The notes under the pieces were generated by a model, which worked only from the letters and a program-made list of their open reading frames with translations, was not told where the DNA came from and searched no databases. The position numbers and the translations under genes are program-made. Positions 1-11,936 of a stretch of 64,000 bases of DNA are shown here, in pieces (positions within the stretch are counted from its first letter, which is position 1; each line of letters starts with the position of its first letter). The stretch is taken from NCBI GenBank assembly GCA_019914995.1, contig CM034128.1:8558501-8622500 (forward strand). Direction: 5' to 3'. Origin of the DNA: Acanthochlamys bracteata. Lineage: Eukaryota; Streptophyta; Magnoliopsida; Pandanales; Velloziaceae.

Positions 1-784
1 CGAACTTCACCGATGAAGAAATACAGCACGAATCAACATTTTGGATTCAGGGAAAGATTACCAATGAAATGCAGCTCACTATGTGGTTGTAACCTTTGGA
101 CATCGTCAATAACCACATAAAGGTACTAGTTTCAGGATGAGGATAGAGAGAAAGATTGCTCTCTACAGTTTGGTAAAGATCTCTTGCAATATTCTTCTTT
201 AGGCATGTTATCGTTGTATTACGAAAACATAGCAATTAGAATATCTCAAAAATCTTTGCCGGAGTTGGAATCAAAGATTTGTGTCAATGCCATCTATCGG
301 AGAATTGAAAAACTCAAATTAGAAAAGAACCAGTAGCAAGATTTTCTAGCTACCATTTATATGTACAAAGAACAAATTGAATACATCCACTACATGTTAG
401 AGGGCAGTTAGCAAAAGAGAAGCAAAAAACAAGCACTTCCGATACACTTTAGCTGGTCTTCTTCCCCTGCTGGCTCTGGCTGACAAAGGTTTCTTTTCCA
501 TCCCCGCCTACTTACCACAAGCACAGCAACAACCAGTTTAACTGAGTAACACACTTCTCAAACATTGCACTTGATTCAATCGCACTCATTGCGAATAGAA
601 TTCAAAATCAACATTAGGGTCTATTCCAAGAATCCGACCGGGCATTCTCGTTCGATTTTGCATTCTATTCTGTACGTAAAACCTTACGATTCTAACAGTT
701 CTGGTTCGAACCAGTACGTCGGTTTGAAAATCTTCTCCGTTCGAGTTGCATGATTCTGAGCAAAACTTTATCCGATGTTGTTGC
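1..784. other. Non-coding DNA downstream of the ACR gene
   Basis: No gene is recognised here. Short open frames on both strands show no known domain and no splice structure. The part next to 785 lies downstream of the minus-strand ACR stop codon and probably holds its 3' untranslated region and polyadenylation site. The left edge of the window may cut another transcript, but nothing supports this. Confidence 0.5.
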
Positions 785-2394
785 TCAAGAGCATGACCTG
801 ATAAGTCCCAAATTGTAGAGGATATTCCTTTTGACAAAGCTTCCTAGATTGAACAACCCTGCACTGCCGTCAATTCCTCTCCCACCGGAAGCTAACGACT
901 TCTTCGAGAACCACGGCGGTGATTCTTCGCAAACTCTTAAACCTTCAACGCCGAGTCTCTGTTGAACGGATTCAATCAGCTTCTGATCCGCCGGAGCACC
1001 GAATGCATCCGTCACATAGAACACATTCGACGTCATGTCGTCTTTGGTGGACACATTGGCTTGTCTAACGAGCAGCCCGTTCTCTCTGAACGTTCTTGTT
1101 AATTCGGACAAAAGTCCGCAGCGGTCGACAGTGGAGAGCTCTAGCTTCAATCCCTGTTCACCATGAACAGAGCTCGTGAATAAATTGCTACCAAGTAAAA
1201 GATTTGCAATAAATGTCTAAAACAGCGGTAGTGAAGTACCTGCGAAGCTCTACGGGCAATGGCGGCCTGCAAGCACTGAACCACTCGCTCTCTTTCAGCT
1301 TCTGAGCTGATAGGCGTTCCATTAGAATGCTTTATGTAAAACTCCTGTATAATACGCGCTGTTAGAACTCCGAAACAAAATTTCTCAAAGTTTGATAAAC
1401 AAAATGTTCTATTTGTTTTAATTGCTACCTGATAAGCTCGATCGCCGTTAGTGTCAATGGTGCCATGAAAAACAACATACTCCATGTCCGTTAACGTGCA
1501 AACAACATCGAACAAAAGCTTTGGTCGATCACGACAATGAACAGCCACAACGGAGTAACCCCTCTCTGCCCAGTTCTGAACGGTTACAGTAGTCGGTGAA
1601 GTAGTTGAGCTAACAGCGGCAACGGAATGCGCCCACTCGTAATCCCTGTCCGCAAGCATTAACTGGTGAAGCCGGCGGTCAGGGTGAACTTCAGCAGAGC
1701 ACATGGCGGCGCGCGCTCCTACGGTGTCGCTGCCGTCGCCTTTTAAAATGTTCCACAATCTTGATTCTATCATTTGGATTTTGAACGGATCCTGAAGAGA
1801 ACTGACATTACCATCGTTGAGAGAGATCACTGAAGCAATCCTGCCTTTGTGAGTCCACACCTTCGCGTCAACAACACTGCATTCAAACTCCGCAAGCACG
1901 GAGAAGACTTCCGACAAAAGCCCCGGGCGGTCTGTTCCAGTAAGCTCCAACACTTGTTCTTCGACTTCTACTTCTGGACAATCATCATGCGATCTCTCTT
2001 CACTACCTTCACCCAGTGCCTGTTCAATGTAAGAGAGCAGAGAGCTGTCGGTAAGCTTGTGGCCGTGGAGGTCGGTAACGTGGAAAACGTCCATGAACCA
2101 ACGTCCATCTGATGAAATGTAAGCTTTTCTGATCGAAAGATCAAGATCGGTGAGAATTTGTACTGCTTCTAGTAATACTCCATGCTTTCGAGCACTGTCC
2201 ACTTTCACTATCGTCGCCGTTGAACAAACAACATTGTCAATCACCACTCTGTATAACAATTCCAATGAAATTCTTTCAAAATCTTATTCAAGAAAAACAT
2301 AAAAGAAGATTAATTAAAATCTTTGAAGAAGAAAATTGAACCTCGGAGTGTTCATACGAATCACAAGCTTCTCATACTCTTCAGCCCACGCCAT
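785..2394 (-). CDS. ACR8: ACT domain repeat protein, ACR8-like (4 exons, intact)
   Basis: Predicted amino-acid-binding regulator of the plant ACR family, whose four ACT domains resemble those at the end of bacterial GlnD; the ligand is not known. Exons on the minus strand are 2342-2394, 1429-2248, 1240-1344 and 785-1153. All introns are 84-93 bp with GT-AG ends and the phases agree, giving 448 aa, the usual family length. The start follows the family pattern: MAWAEEYEKLVIRMNTPR joined across intron 1 to VVIDN. ACT domains lie near residues 30-105, 117-190, 249-320 and 328-400, with the motifs LTGTDRPGLLSEVF, CRDRPKLLFDVVCTLTD and TVDRCGLLSELTRTFREN. The C-terminus GLIRSCS matches the ACR8 type. 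No broken frame is seen. The family call is firm; the ACR8 assignment is from remembered similarity. Confidence 0.93.
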
Positions 2395-4364
2395 TGATCA
2401 CAAGCAACCGTTTCTTCTTGCAAATGACAAGAAACAGAGACCACGCGTTGTTCTTGGTTTTTTGTTCTTGGAGAAGTGGAGAAAGAGAAGGAGCAGGCGG
2501 GCATTTAAAGAGCTTTTCAAAAAAAAAAAGAACAAGAAACCACGTTGGTGCAAGAGGGAGGTCAGAAAACTCGGGCAGCAACCCACATGCCGCGGGCAGC
2601 GGGGTGTACAACAACATAACAGAACAAACAACAACAAGGTCTGTAACCTGAACGGGTTCTCCCTGAACCAGGTTCAATTTTTCGAACTGGTCATGACCAC
2701 AGAAACGTGTTTACGGGTTCGTGCCTAACTGGTCCCGCATTGATTTGTATTTTAGTAGGAATTTAGCATCCTGAGTCTGGAAAGTTGGAAAATTCCCCAA
2801 TTTAGCAAATATTCACCACCAAGATAATCATGTGAATACATGAAAATCACTAGTCCAAATTTCTATGTGACACATTAGGTAGCATAACTAAACATGTTTA
2901 ACGACTTCACACGCTTAAATAATTAACGCATCCCGCCGACCACCGTAATGATACCTCAATGTCAGCGAGTGACTACCGGCCGTGTCTGCTCGTGCGTTAG
3001 CTTCCCTTGTTGCCACGGTCATTCATTTTACTTGCACGGTGTGTACAGAACTAACAAAATGCATGTTGCGAATTGCCGTACATTGTTAACTTATTCAACT
3101 ATACCAAGTTGTTTAATAAGACTGTGCCTGCCTTGAGTTTGACGCCGAAGACCTTATTAAAGAGCGAATGTTAAACCAACCCGGTTCTGATCAAGCTGGC
3201 AATTTAGAAGAATATCTTCACTAGATGGCGCACATGTTCTGTATTAATTAGTTATTACAACAGAATATTCCTTTTAAATAAGACCTTGAGTCACTAAACG
3301 GTAATGTTCGGGTCTGTAATTGCAAATATATTACATAGAGAGTTTGGAGCAAACTAGATCGGTTTATAAAGGATCGGGGCGAATCCTCGTGACAGAGCAA
3401 AGCCTGAATGAATGAAGAGATCACGTGATGCTTCGTCAGTAACACGTGCGATCTCGCACGCGTGTAGCCGGCGTGCGCTCTGTGTGCTCTCCCACTCAAA
3501 AGCCATTTATCTTCATTTCTTTTTCATTATTCAAATCTTGTAACATAAATTATAATCTATTTGAACAACAATATCTAAGTTTGAAAAATAAATTTCATTT
3601 TGATTTTGCTTTGGACGGAATCAGTGCAAGATGTTGCGGGTTTTGTTTGCTATTACCTTTCATGACAGTAAAGATCATGGAAGAACGAACAGTTTACATG
3701 ATTTCTGCTTGCTTTGCTAGCTACGTGCTACCCATGAACAATGCCTTCTCCGATGAGCACGACTGGATCATTTCAAAATCAACAACGCAGCCGTAGCTGT
3801 TGGAATTATTTAATAATATTCATGCACGTACAGCAATCAATGAAGACAGCTTCTGTTCTTTATTAATTTTGTTTCGTGTTCTTATCTTTATTATTTTTTG
3901 GGTTATTGACTATTGAGAGATTTCGTTCTCTTCTTTTTTGTTGTTGTTGACATGTTGTTGATAGAAAAGTTTTGGGTTGAAAAATAATTGAAGGGAATGG
4001 CGGGAAATGGGAGAAGAGTTTCCCGCCACTACTACTACCGTGATGGTTCTTGAAGGCGGGGAAAGGACGCCGCGGTAAGAAGTAGAACTTCATTGATTGC
4101 TATGGACCCATTCATGAAGTAGAGCTGGGACCCATTCATGCAGATAAAGTGGGCCCACAACCCGTTTACTGTTTTTCTTCTTTCCAATTGTGTTTTTTTT
4201 CTTCCGCTGCATATGCGTTTGTTTAAATACTTCTTTTCAATTTTATTTAAATTTTTATATATTTTAATTAAAAGTGAGTTTAAAAAAATTAATTCGATAA
4301 ATTGTTATCCCTAAGTTTAGAACTCTTTAGTAAGCTTTTTCTCCAAGTTGGCACGAGTATATAT
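2395..4364. other. ACR 5' flank and unannotated intergenic DNA
   Basis: The first few hundred bases form the upstream flank of the minus-strand ACR gene. They are purine-rich on the plus strand, so the ACR leader would be pyrimidine-rich (runs near 2460-2540). No TATA box is convincing. The rest, to the AT-rich element at about 4365, has only short open frames without recognisable domains. Confidence 0.45.
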
Positions 4365-5215
4365 AGAGTTGATAATATATAATCCGACACAAAATTTAAT
4401 TAAAAATTCATCTATTTAATTAGAATTAAAATTAAAAATTTTGACATATATAAATATATAGATTGGATTAGAGTTGAATAAATTTAATACGGTTATTAAA
4501 TTGATCGATCCAAATCTATTCGAAATTAATCTAGTAATTCGAATTGTCACCTCTTGAAGGAATAATATTTTTATGATTTTACTTACTGTATAATAAAATT
4601 TTACCAATTAAAAAAACGATAAAAATAATTTATAAATTATTAAATTATATAATATCTAAATTATTTATTTAATTTTATGCTTTAGTAAAATTATGTAAGA
4701 TGATAATTATAATATTATCAAATATATTACTTTATATATTTTTTAATTACTAATTTAGATTTTGTATAAATATTTTTATCAAAATTTTATTAAATAGATA
4801 TGTTTATCAAAATTTATATCGACATTATTATTATATATTTATAATTATAAAGTTTCAGCTGTCACCACATATTTTTAAAAAATCAAAATAAAAATTTTTT
4901 GAATATTTTAAATATCGATGAAGATATTAAAAAATGCACATTTTGACGGACACTCATCATATCTCATCACTAAAATTATCATGCACTTTTATTTTAACTA
5001 ATTTTATAATTTCACTTAAGCTTAAAAATATATAATTAAAATTAATATTTTTAATTATTAAATAGGTTGATCTGAATTTAATTCGCTTATTAAATAGATT
5101 GAATTATGATTGATAAATTTGAGTTGAATGAGTCTAGCTTACTTATTAAATAAGACGATCCGCAATCAACCATCTCAAATTGTCATCTTTAGGTATATGA
5201 GATGTTAAAAGCCTG
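4365..5215 (+). mobile_element. AT-rich ~840 bp dispersed element, copy 1
   Basis: This stretch aligns along almost its whole length, same orientation, with 10840-11672. Shared landmarks in order include GATTGGATTAGAGTTGAA, AATTTATAAATTATTAAATT, TTTCAGCTG followed by CACCACATATTTT, and AAAAATGCACATTTTGA. It has no coding capacity. The copy at 10840 has short, imperfect inverted ends (GGTGGCAAT and the complement of ATTGCTACC); here they are more worn. It is most simply a non-autonomous DNA transposon. No target duplication could be fixed, so the superfamily is open. Boundaries are good to about 10-20 bp. Confidence 0.6.
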
Positions 5216-6498
5216 TCTTTCTTTTGATTCATGCTAAAAATCCACAACTAGAAGTTGGCTCAATTCATAACTCGCACTAAGAACACTTCCCAATCCATCG
5301 TATCATAATCTTTATTAATTTGACAATTACTATTATCATATTTTTAAAATTCAAAGTTTTAATTATATAGTGATATAATCTTTTTAATTACTTCGGAAAT
5401 CTGACCGTAATACATCTCTGTTATATTTTGGATGGGGATCGCTAGCTGCACATTTTTGAAAATTTTAATTGATGTTCACAAATTTTTTATAGAATTCAAA
5501 ATTATAGATATTTTATACATTACAAAAAAATATATAATTTTATTATTTGAAATTACAAAAAGTTTACTTTTCAAAAAATAAATTTATAATGTATTCTAAA
5601 AACATTCCAAATAAAATTTCAATCTAAAATCTGGACTCTGGCATTTGTTCACAGCTATCTAAAATTTTTAGGGCTGCCAAAGTTTGAACTCGAGTACGTG
5701 TTATGAAGTGAAGATTCACATGTTCATCGATCTAAGCTTTTCTAGAGGTAGAAACTACGCGTATTCCAACTGCCTGCTGTCAATTTTTGTCTGATCCGTA
5801 CCAAGTTGGCGTCTTTTAAATGCTGCAAGTGAGTTTCATTAAAATAAAAAAATAAAAAATAAAATTTTATAAAAGAATAATTAAAAAATAAATTTTTATA
5901 TTTTACTTATTTTTTGAAATGTGTTAGAATTAAAATTCAATCTTGTTTTAATAATTTTTGAAGAAAATGGATTGAACGTGAACTTAAATTTTTATATTTT
6001 TAAAAGTATATTAGAAGTGAAGCTTAATTATATTTGAAAGTAGAGATCTACAGGAAAGTTAGGTTTTGAATTCTTTGTACCATTAAAATGCGTAAACGGT
6101 CTGGAATTCTAATTCAGAAGGAATAAATTAAAATTTAGACATTTAAAATACGATCCTAAGTCAGGTTCATGTAGTATATATCAGTTTGTTAAAAAATAGA
6201 GTTTATTAAAAATAAATTCAAAATAGAGTTTAATTTTTATATTTTAATTATTTTTTAAAATACGTTGGGAGTAGAGTTCTATTCTTTTGTTTCAATTATT
6301 TTTAAAAACGGATTAAAATTTAAGTTCAAATTTTGTATAATTGAAAGTGGATTAAAATTGAAATATAATTATTTTTAGTACTGATTCACACAGAGGTGAA
6401 GTTTTGAGTTTCTTTATAATAAATGCGTGAACTTTCAAAACTCTAATTTTGCCTCTAAGGAGAAATTATATTTTCGAATATTTGAAACACATCATAAA
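5216..6498 (+). repeat. AT-rich DNA with a diverged direct duplication
   Basis: Two diverged direct copies of roughly 300 bp lie at about 5870-6180 and 6225-6498. Landmarks occurring in the same order in both are a run like TTTTTATATTTTA, an ATGGATTGAA/ACGGATTAAA block, a stretch like GAAGTTTTGA followed by ATAAATGCGTGAAC (TTAAAATGCGTAAAC in the first copy), and a tail like GGAATAAATTAAAA. The tail recurs once more at 7829-7900, just beyond the TRIM-like element. No gene is seen, and the family is unknown. Confidence 0.4.
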
Positions 6499-7807
6499 TT
6501 AGAGAAATACAATATCGGAAAAAATAATTAAGATAACATATTCAAAAGATCCGATCCATACACTATAAAAGTTTAATCTAATCCAAAAGCTTAAACTAAT
6601 GTGCTATGAAACTCTTTATTATGTTAATCCGATTCTGATCTTATTTTTATTTAATAAGAGTCTAATCTATGTAACTGTGTAACTTTATCTCTGTCCATAC
6701 AATGTCTGCAACTAAGAGCTAGCCATTAGAGCCTAGCTTACTTCAAATCTTCGCTTATACTTTGCGAAAGTCAATATGAGTCACACTGTTCTTAATCTAT
6801 ATACTACTAGTTAGAGCTATAATATTCGTCAGTCGTCTCGCGTATCACCATTACTGCACAACTAAGAGCCAGATATTAGAAGCCAATTTGCTCCGAATTT
6901 TCGATCACATCTTGCGGAAGCCCACGCAAATTACACTGTTCTTAACTTGCTTATCGTACTACCAATTAGAAATATAACATGCACTTGTCGTCTCGCCAAC
7001 CACTATTACTGCACAATTAAAAACCAACCATCAGAGGCCAACTTACTTCGAATCTTCGATCACACCTTGCGAAAGTTCATACAACTCACACTGCTCTTAA
7101 CCTACTCATCGCACTACCGGTGAAGTTATAATATGCGCTGGTCGCCTACCATCGTTACTGCACAATTAAAAGCCAACTATAAGAGCTCAATTTGCTTCGA
7201 ATCGACGCTCACACCTTACGGAAGCCCACACGAATCACAATGCTTTTAATCTGTTCATCGCACTACCAGCTAGAGCTATAATATGCATTTGTCGTCTCAC
7301 CAACCACCGCTACTGCATAATTAAAAGCCAGCTATTAGAGCCCAACTTGCTCCGAATTGACGCTCACACCTTACGGAAGCCCACGCGAGTCACACTATTT
7401 TTAATCTACACACTGCACTACCAGTTAGAGCTATAATACGTACAGGTCGTCTTGTATGTGTACCATTTTTGTGCAATTAAAAGCCAGCCATCATAGCACA
7501 AGTTGTCCGAATCCTTTCTCACAGCTTACGGAAGCCCATGTGAGTTATACTATTTTTAACATGCTCACCCACTATCAGCGAAAACTACTACATGCATTGA
7601 ACTCTCAGCCAAACTATCAGTTTGATACCATTATTAGGTAGATACAATACTGAAGGAATTAATCAGAATAAAAAATTCAAAGGGTTCGGTTTATACACTA
7701 AAAAGCTCGATCTAATCTAAAAATTTAAGCCAATAGATTATAAAATTTTTAATTATATTAATCTCATTCTCATCTTATATTTATTTAATATAGGACTAAT
7801 TTGCTCA
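6499..7807 (-). mobile_element. TRIM-like LTR-kin fossil with six ~150 bp internal tandem units
   Basis: A non-autonomous element of the LTR retrotransposon kind, read on the minus strand. Two direct terminal repeats of about 175 bp lie at 7633-7807 and 6499-6672. Just inside the first (7621-7630) is TGGTATCAAA, close to the usual plant initiator-Met tRNA primer site TGGTATCAGA. The interior (about 6700-7620) consists of six tandem units of 147-156 bp, each with a CTTACGGAAGCCCA-like and an AATTAAAAGCCA-like block. There is no coding sequence. Related copies lie at 23614-24850 and 52393-53313. The terminal repeats are clearly diverged, so the insertion is old. No clean target duplication could be read. 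Confidence 0.6.
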
Positions 7808-10102
7808 ATGTTAATCTAATATCTGAAGAGAAATTAGAGTTTCGGATGATATTTGTAACACCTACTAAGTCGGGTTCATAGTTCATGATAGTACGTATCC
7901 ATCTGATAAGCATTAGGAAGAACAAAAGCGTCATGCTTTAATTAACTCGAAGTGCCCACTAAAAAGATTATAAGCAGTAGAAAGTGAAGGCTTACTAAAA
8001 CCATCCTCACATTGCGTGGGTTGCCAGGAAAACAGGGGAAAACAAACATTTGATTATACAGCATTGCATCACCCCTCACCCTGCAGTGTTCACGTCAGTA
8101 GAGACCAGTTGGCCCCAGACGTACGCAAAGATTTATTGCAGCAATTTTAGTACCGATGCAGAAATTGAATAGTTTAACTTTGTGATATCTGCTGGATGGC
8201 TTTCTATCAAACGATTGTGAGAAATTTTTAGTTATGAATAGGTATTTTTAGTTGCCAGATCATGTGCTCGAATAGTTGCTAATCCTGTTCACGTATGCTC
8301 GTTGTCTCACCTTGCAACGGCAAAATCTTTCTTCTTTGATCTTTTCAGTCCCTGTTTAACAAAGACAATACAGTTATTCGACCGGAGCATGAGCAGCTAC
8401 TGATGAGATCAAACTTCACAAAGTCTTCGAGTAATAACAGACATAGTTATCATGTTACAGCTAATAGATTATAGGGCCACCGTCGGCAAAAACAAGCAAC
8501 GACATTGTGAGTGAAGAAGAAGGCATGAACTTTATGAAGGTAACGAATATAACAAGATCAATAAGAATTAGAAGATACCGGGAATAATGCCTGACCTGAG
8601 AGTGCAATAAATTATCACCGATCGCAAGCGGTACGCAAAGATAGAGATTGGTCATGGTCCTTACCTATATATGTAAACCCTGTGATATTGGACAAACATT
8701 AAATACAGTCACAAGTAATGAAACTTAGGAGATTTAAATATGTAGCAGCAATATTAAATGCAGCGACTTGGATTATGGTAGGCTTTTGTCCAAAAGGCAC
8801 AGCCCATTCATCTCACTGTATTCGGTATTTGTGCTAAATTGCATTCGCGGGACTACCTTTATAATAGGCAACCATGTTTTGATTGATCCAATTAAACACA
8901 GTCAGCTGAAGAAAATAATGATATTAACTGATTTTTGCATATTAACAGAATATGTAGCAGCAATTATGTTTAGTTAGGGGAAAAGGGTTTCCCAAAAACT
9001 CTATTTATAATTTTATTTTATATTTTTAGTATATATTTTATAAGTATTTGAAAATTTTATTTAAAAATTTAAAAAATATAGAAAAATTTTACATAGTAAG
9101 TTTTTTTTATTTTTTTATATATTATTTTTTATATTAAAAAAATAAAACTTATTTATCAAAAAAATAAAACACTCCGTTATAAAGAAGTTTTAATTAATTT
9201 GTTTAGCATTGTTCCTGTGCTCAGTTGTGGGCCTTCGTAGAATATAACCTCTTTACAGCCCATCGTTTGAAGCAAAGTTTGGGGTAGCGCGTTTTAGGCC
9301 CAGCCAAATGTACTTCAAGCCAATTATGAAGATAGAGGGTGTATGAGCGAAATAAGCACCAAACAGTACAGTAAAATATTTGAATGATCTTAAAAATATA
9401 CATATAGTAGAATACAAAATTAACTTATATTCTAATAGTAATTACAAATACTAATTATTATTCATTATTAATAATTATATAAATTTGTAGTAATTTATTA
9501 TATATTCTTATTATAACAAAATATTTACATCTAAATATTAATGTGAAATTAATTTTTATTAAACATTATTTATTCAACAATAAAAAATATTTAAGAAAAA
9601 ATATAAAAGATTCACAAATTTAACATACGTAACTAAATATATACTAAAATATATTCCAGTCACTTGTATCCTCCTTCATTTTATAAATATTATTTCATTC
9701 AAATTATCCTTAACTTATTTAAAAGTAAATTTCTTAATGTAGACATATTTATGAAATAAGGGTGTGTTTACATTGAGGTAATTATTTGTTTTGGAAGTGA
9801 ATTAAAAAAATTAAATTAAAACTTAAAAATATTTAATAAAAAGTAAAATTTTATATTAATTTTATATTAATAGTAAGTTTTAAAATAAATTTTTATTTTA
9901 AATTTTTTATATTAAAATGAGTTTAAAAAATTGAAATTGGATTGTAGATAAAGGTGCCATAAGTGTAAACTACTTATTTCAATTAGTTTTTTTTATTTTA
10001 AGCACACCCAAATAGCCCCCACATATGCAACATAATGCTGGCCTTAACGATATGATGAATGATTGTAATTATGAGCCAATTCAGCTAAAGTCAGCTCGGG
10101 TA
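7808..10102. other. Intergenic DNA without a recognised gene
   Basis: Only short open frames on both strands, none with a known domain. An AT-rich MITE relative lies at about 8975-9185 (listed separately). A second A/T-rich patch at 9770-10020 has ends reminiscent of a MITE (GTGTGTTTAC, CACACCCAAA), but the inverted ends are too poor to call. Confidence 0.45.
8975..9185 (+). mobile_element. AT-rich MITE, family M1 copy
   Basis: Member of a ~220-250 bp AT-rich family seen several times in this window (also near 53658, 55128, 60962 and 61255). The shared interior order is a TATTTTTAGTATATATTTTA-type block, a TATTTGAAAATTTTATTTAAA-type block, an ATAGAAAAATTTTAC-type block, and a tail of A/T runs around ATAAAACTTATTT. 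It has no coding capacity. The outer inverted ends are eroded here. Confidence 0.45.
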
Positions 10103-10183
10103 GTGGAGATGGCCGAGTTGGTCTAAGGCGCCAGATTAAGGTTCTGATCCGAAAGGGCGTGAGCTGAAATCCCACTTTTTCAC
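10103..10183 (+). pseudogene. tRNA-Leu (anticodon AAG) pseudogene
   Basis: The D-arm and anticodon region match plant tRNA-Leu closely: TGGCCGAGTTGGTCTAAGGC, then CCAGATTAAGGTTCTGA with anticodon AAG in the loop, then a variable arm TCCGAAAGGGC. The gene looks dead. The acceptor 5' strand GTGGAGA faces TTTTTCA instead of a complement. The anticodon stem has lost its outer pair, and the T-arm reads GTGAGCTGAAATCCCAC with a broken stem and a changed loop. An A- and B-box-like core persists, so a scanner may still give a weak hit. Confidence 0.8.
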
Positions 10184-10839
10184 ATTTCAATTTTTAAATT
10201 TCTTTTTGTTCTCTAGTTTATTTCATAATTGGTAGATTCGGACCGAACCGTCCGAGTCGATGCATAAATTATCAACTCGGATAAAAAATTGATCATGATT
10301 TGTAAAAAAATTGATCACGTCAGCAATCCGGTTTGACCTGAGGGAACAGTCGACCCACCCGTTCGGGTGAACTAGCCACGTTAAGAAAAAAATTATACTT
10401 ATGCACACGGACGAACCAACTCGAATCTTTTTTCTTAGTTGCACCTGACAAACTTTCTAGATTTTTTTCTCCTCCGATCGGTGAAGCCTTCAGCCTTTTT
10501 TTCCAATGAGATTTTGTTCTCCTGTGAAGTTTACATTCTCCTTTCTTGGCTAAATCTCTTGCTGGCTATAATCTCGTGTTGAATCACTCGATTTTTTCGA
10601 ATAGCAGCTCCATGCTCGCCTAGGTTTTTTGCCGATTTCTATCTCTGATTTTAGTTTCCGGCACCTCCGCTGCTTACTCTTCGTCTTTGATAATCCGATT
10701 CTCATTTCTCAGTGCTCTGTTTACTCGTCTTCGTCTCTCTTGCAGCTACGATTCTCTCCACCGACGATTTACTCAATCACTCTCCGATTAAGGAAAGTAA
10801 ATAATGTTTAAGGTCAATATATAGTAGCAGATTTATAGT
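10184..10839. other. C/T-rich upstream region of the BIG locus
   Basis: No gene recognised. From about 10440 the plus strand becomes C/T-rich with many TCTC runs, as in plant 5' leaders. A stretch near 10770-10830 (TCAATCACTCTCC, then AATGTTTAAGGTC, then TAGTAGCAG) has a close partner at about 11672-11770 on the other side of the 10840-11672 insertion. This suggests the old BIG promoter or leader was split. Confidence 0.4.
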
Positions 10840-11672
10840 TTAAATGGTGGCAATATATGACCCAATCCAAAATTGATACATTTAATTAGGGTTAGGATTA
10901 GAAAATTTAATCCGTATAAATATATGGATTGGATTAGAGTTGAACGGATTTGACCCGATTATTAAATAGGTCAACCCGAGTTAATTCGAAATTGATCCAC
11001 CAATCAGAATTATCATATCTTAAAAGAATAATATTTGATTTTTTCTTTTCGTATATTAAAATATTGAGAATAAAAATAATCGATAATAATAATTTATAAA
11101 TTATTAAATTATATGATATTTATAATAATTATTATTTTTATATCTTAGTAAACTAGTGTAAGATGAGAATTATAATATTATTGAAAGTATTACTATGTAG
11201 GTGTTTCTGTAATGACGAATTTAGATTTTCTTATAAAAATTTTTAGCGAAATTGTGTTAGCGAGTTATATTTATCAAAATTTTTATCGAAATTATTAATA
11301 TATATTTATAATCATAAAATTTCAGCTGCACCACATATTTTCAAAAGATAAAAATAAAAATAAAGTTTTTGGGAATATTTTAAGGATCGAAAAAGATACT
11401 AAAAAATGCACATTTTGAAAGGCATTCACTATATCTCATCGCTAAAAACATCATGCACCTTCATTATAACTGATTTTATAATTTCACTGAATTTAAAAAA
11501 TATAAAATAAAAAAATTAATAAATTTAATTATTAAATAGGTCTATCCGAATTTGGTCCGATTATTAATAGGTTAGGTTAAAATTAAACAATTTTGATCCG
11601 TATAAATTTATTAATTGAATTAGAATTGAATAAATTTTGATGATCCACAAATTCAAATTGCTACCCCTTTGT
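10840..11672 (+). mobile_element. AT-rich ~840 bp dispersed element, copy 2, in the BIG upstream region
   Basis: Direct-orientation relative of 4365-5215 and better preserved at its ends. It begins near GGTGGCAATAT and ends AAATTGCTACCCCT, which are imperfect inverted repeats. Internal landmarks match copy 1, including AAAAAATGCACATTTTGA and the TTTCAGCTG block. It has no open frame of note. It sits about 265 bp upstream of the BIG start codon, between duplicated C/T-rich stretches. Confidence 0.6.
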
Positions 11673-11936
11673 TCAATCACTCTCCAATTAACGATTCGTC
11701 TCTCTTCCTTTACTCAAAGCCAATGAATGAGAATTGCTATAATAGTAGCAGTCTAGTAATGTTTAAGGTCTGATTCTGCAAAACTTTCAATGATTCAATA
11801 ACGAATTACAAAGCTAACACCTTTGTCCTGCTTCTCCTAGTCCTTAATCGCTCTCCCCCACTACCCCCTTCCCATCACCCGCGAGATCCCGATCTCAACT
11901 CCGCTCCAGCGCCGCCGCATTGTCCGGCCATCACCG

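Noticed and set aside
2336-2728. Plus-strand open frame across the ACR start
   Set aside because: It reads antisense through ACR exon 1 and a purine-rich leader; the lysine-rich translation is low-complexity.
6700-7620. Regular repeats as a CRISPR-like or classic satellite array
   Set aside because: Units are ~150 bp, diverged, without spacers, and bracketed by LTR-like direct repeats with a primer-site-like motif.
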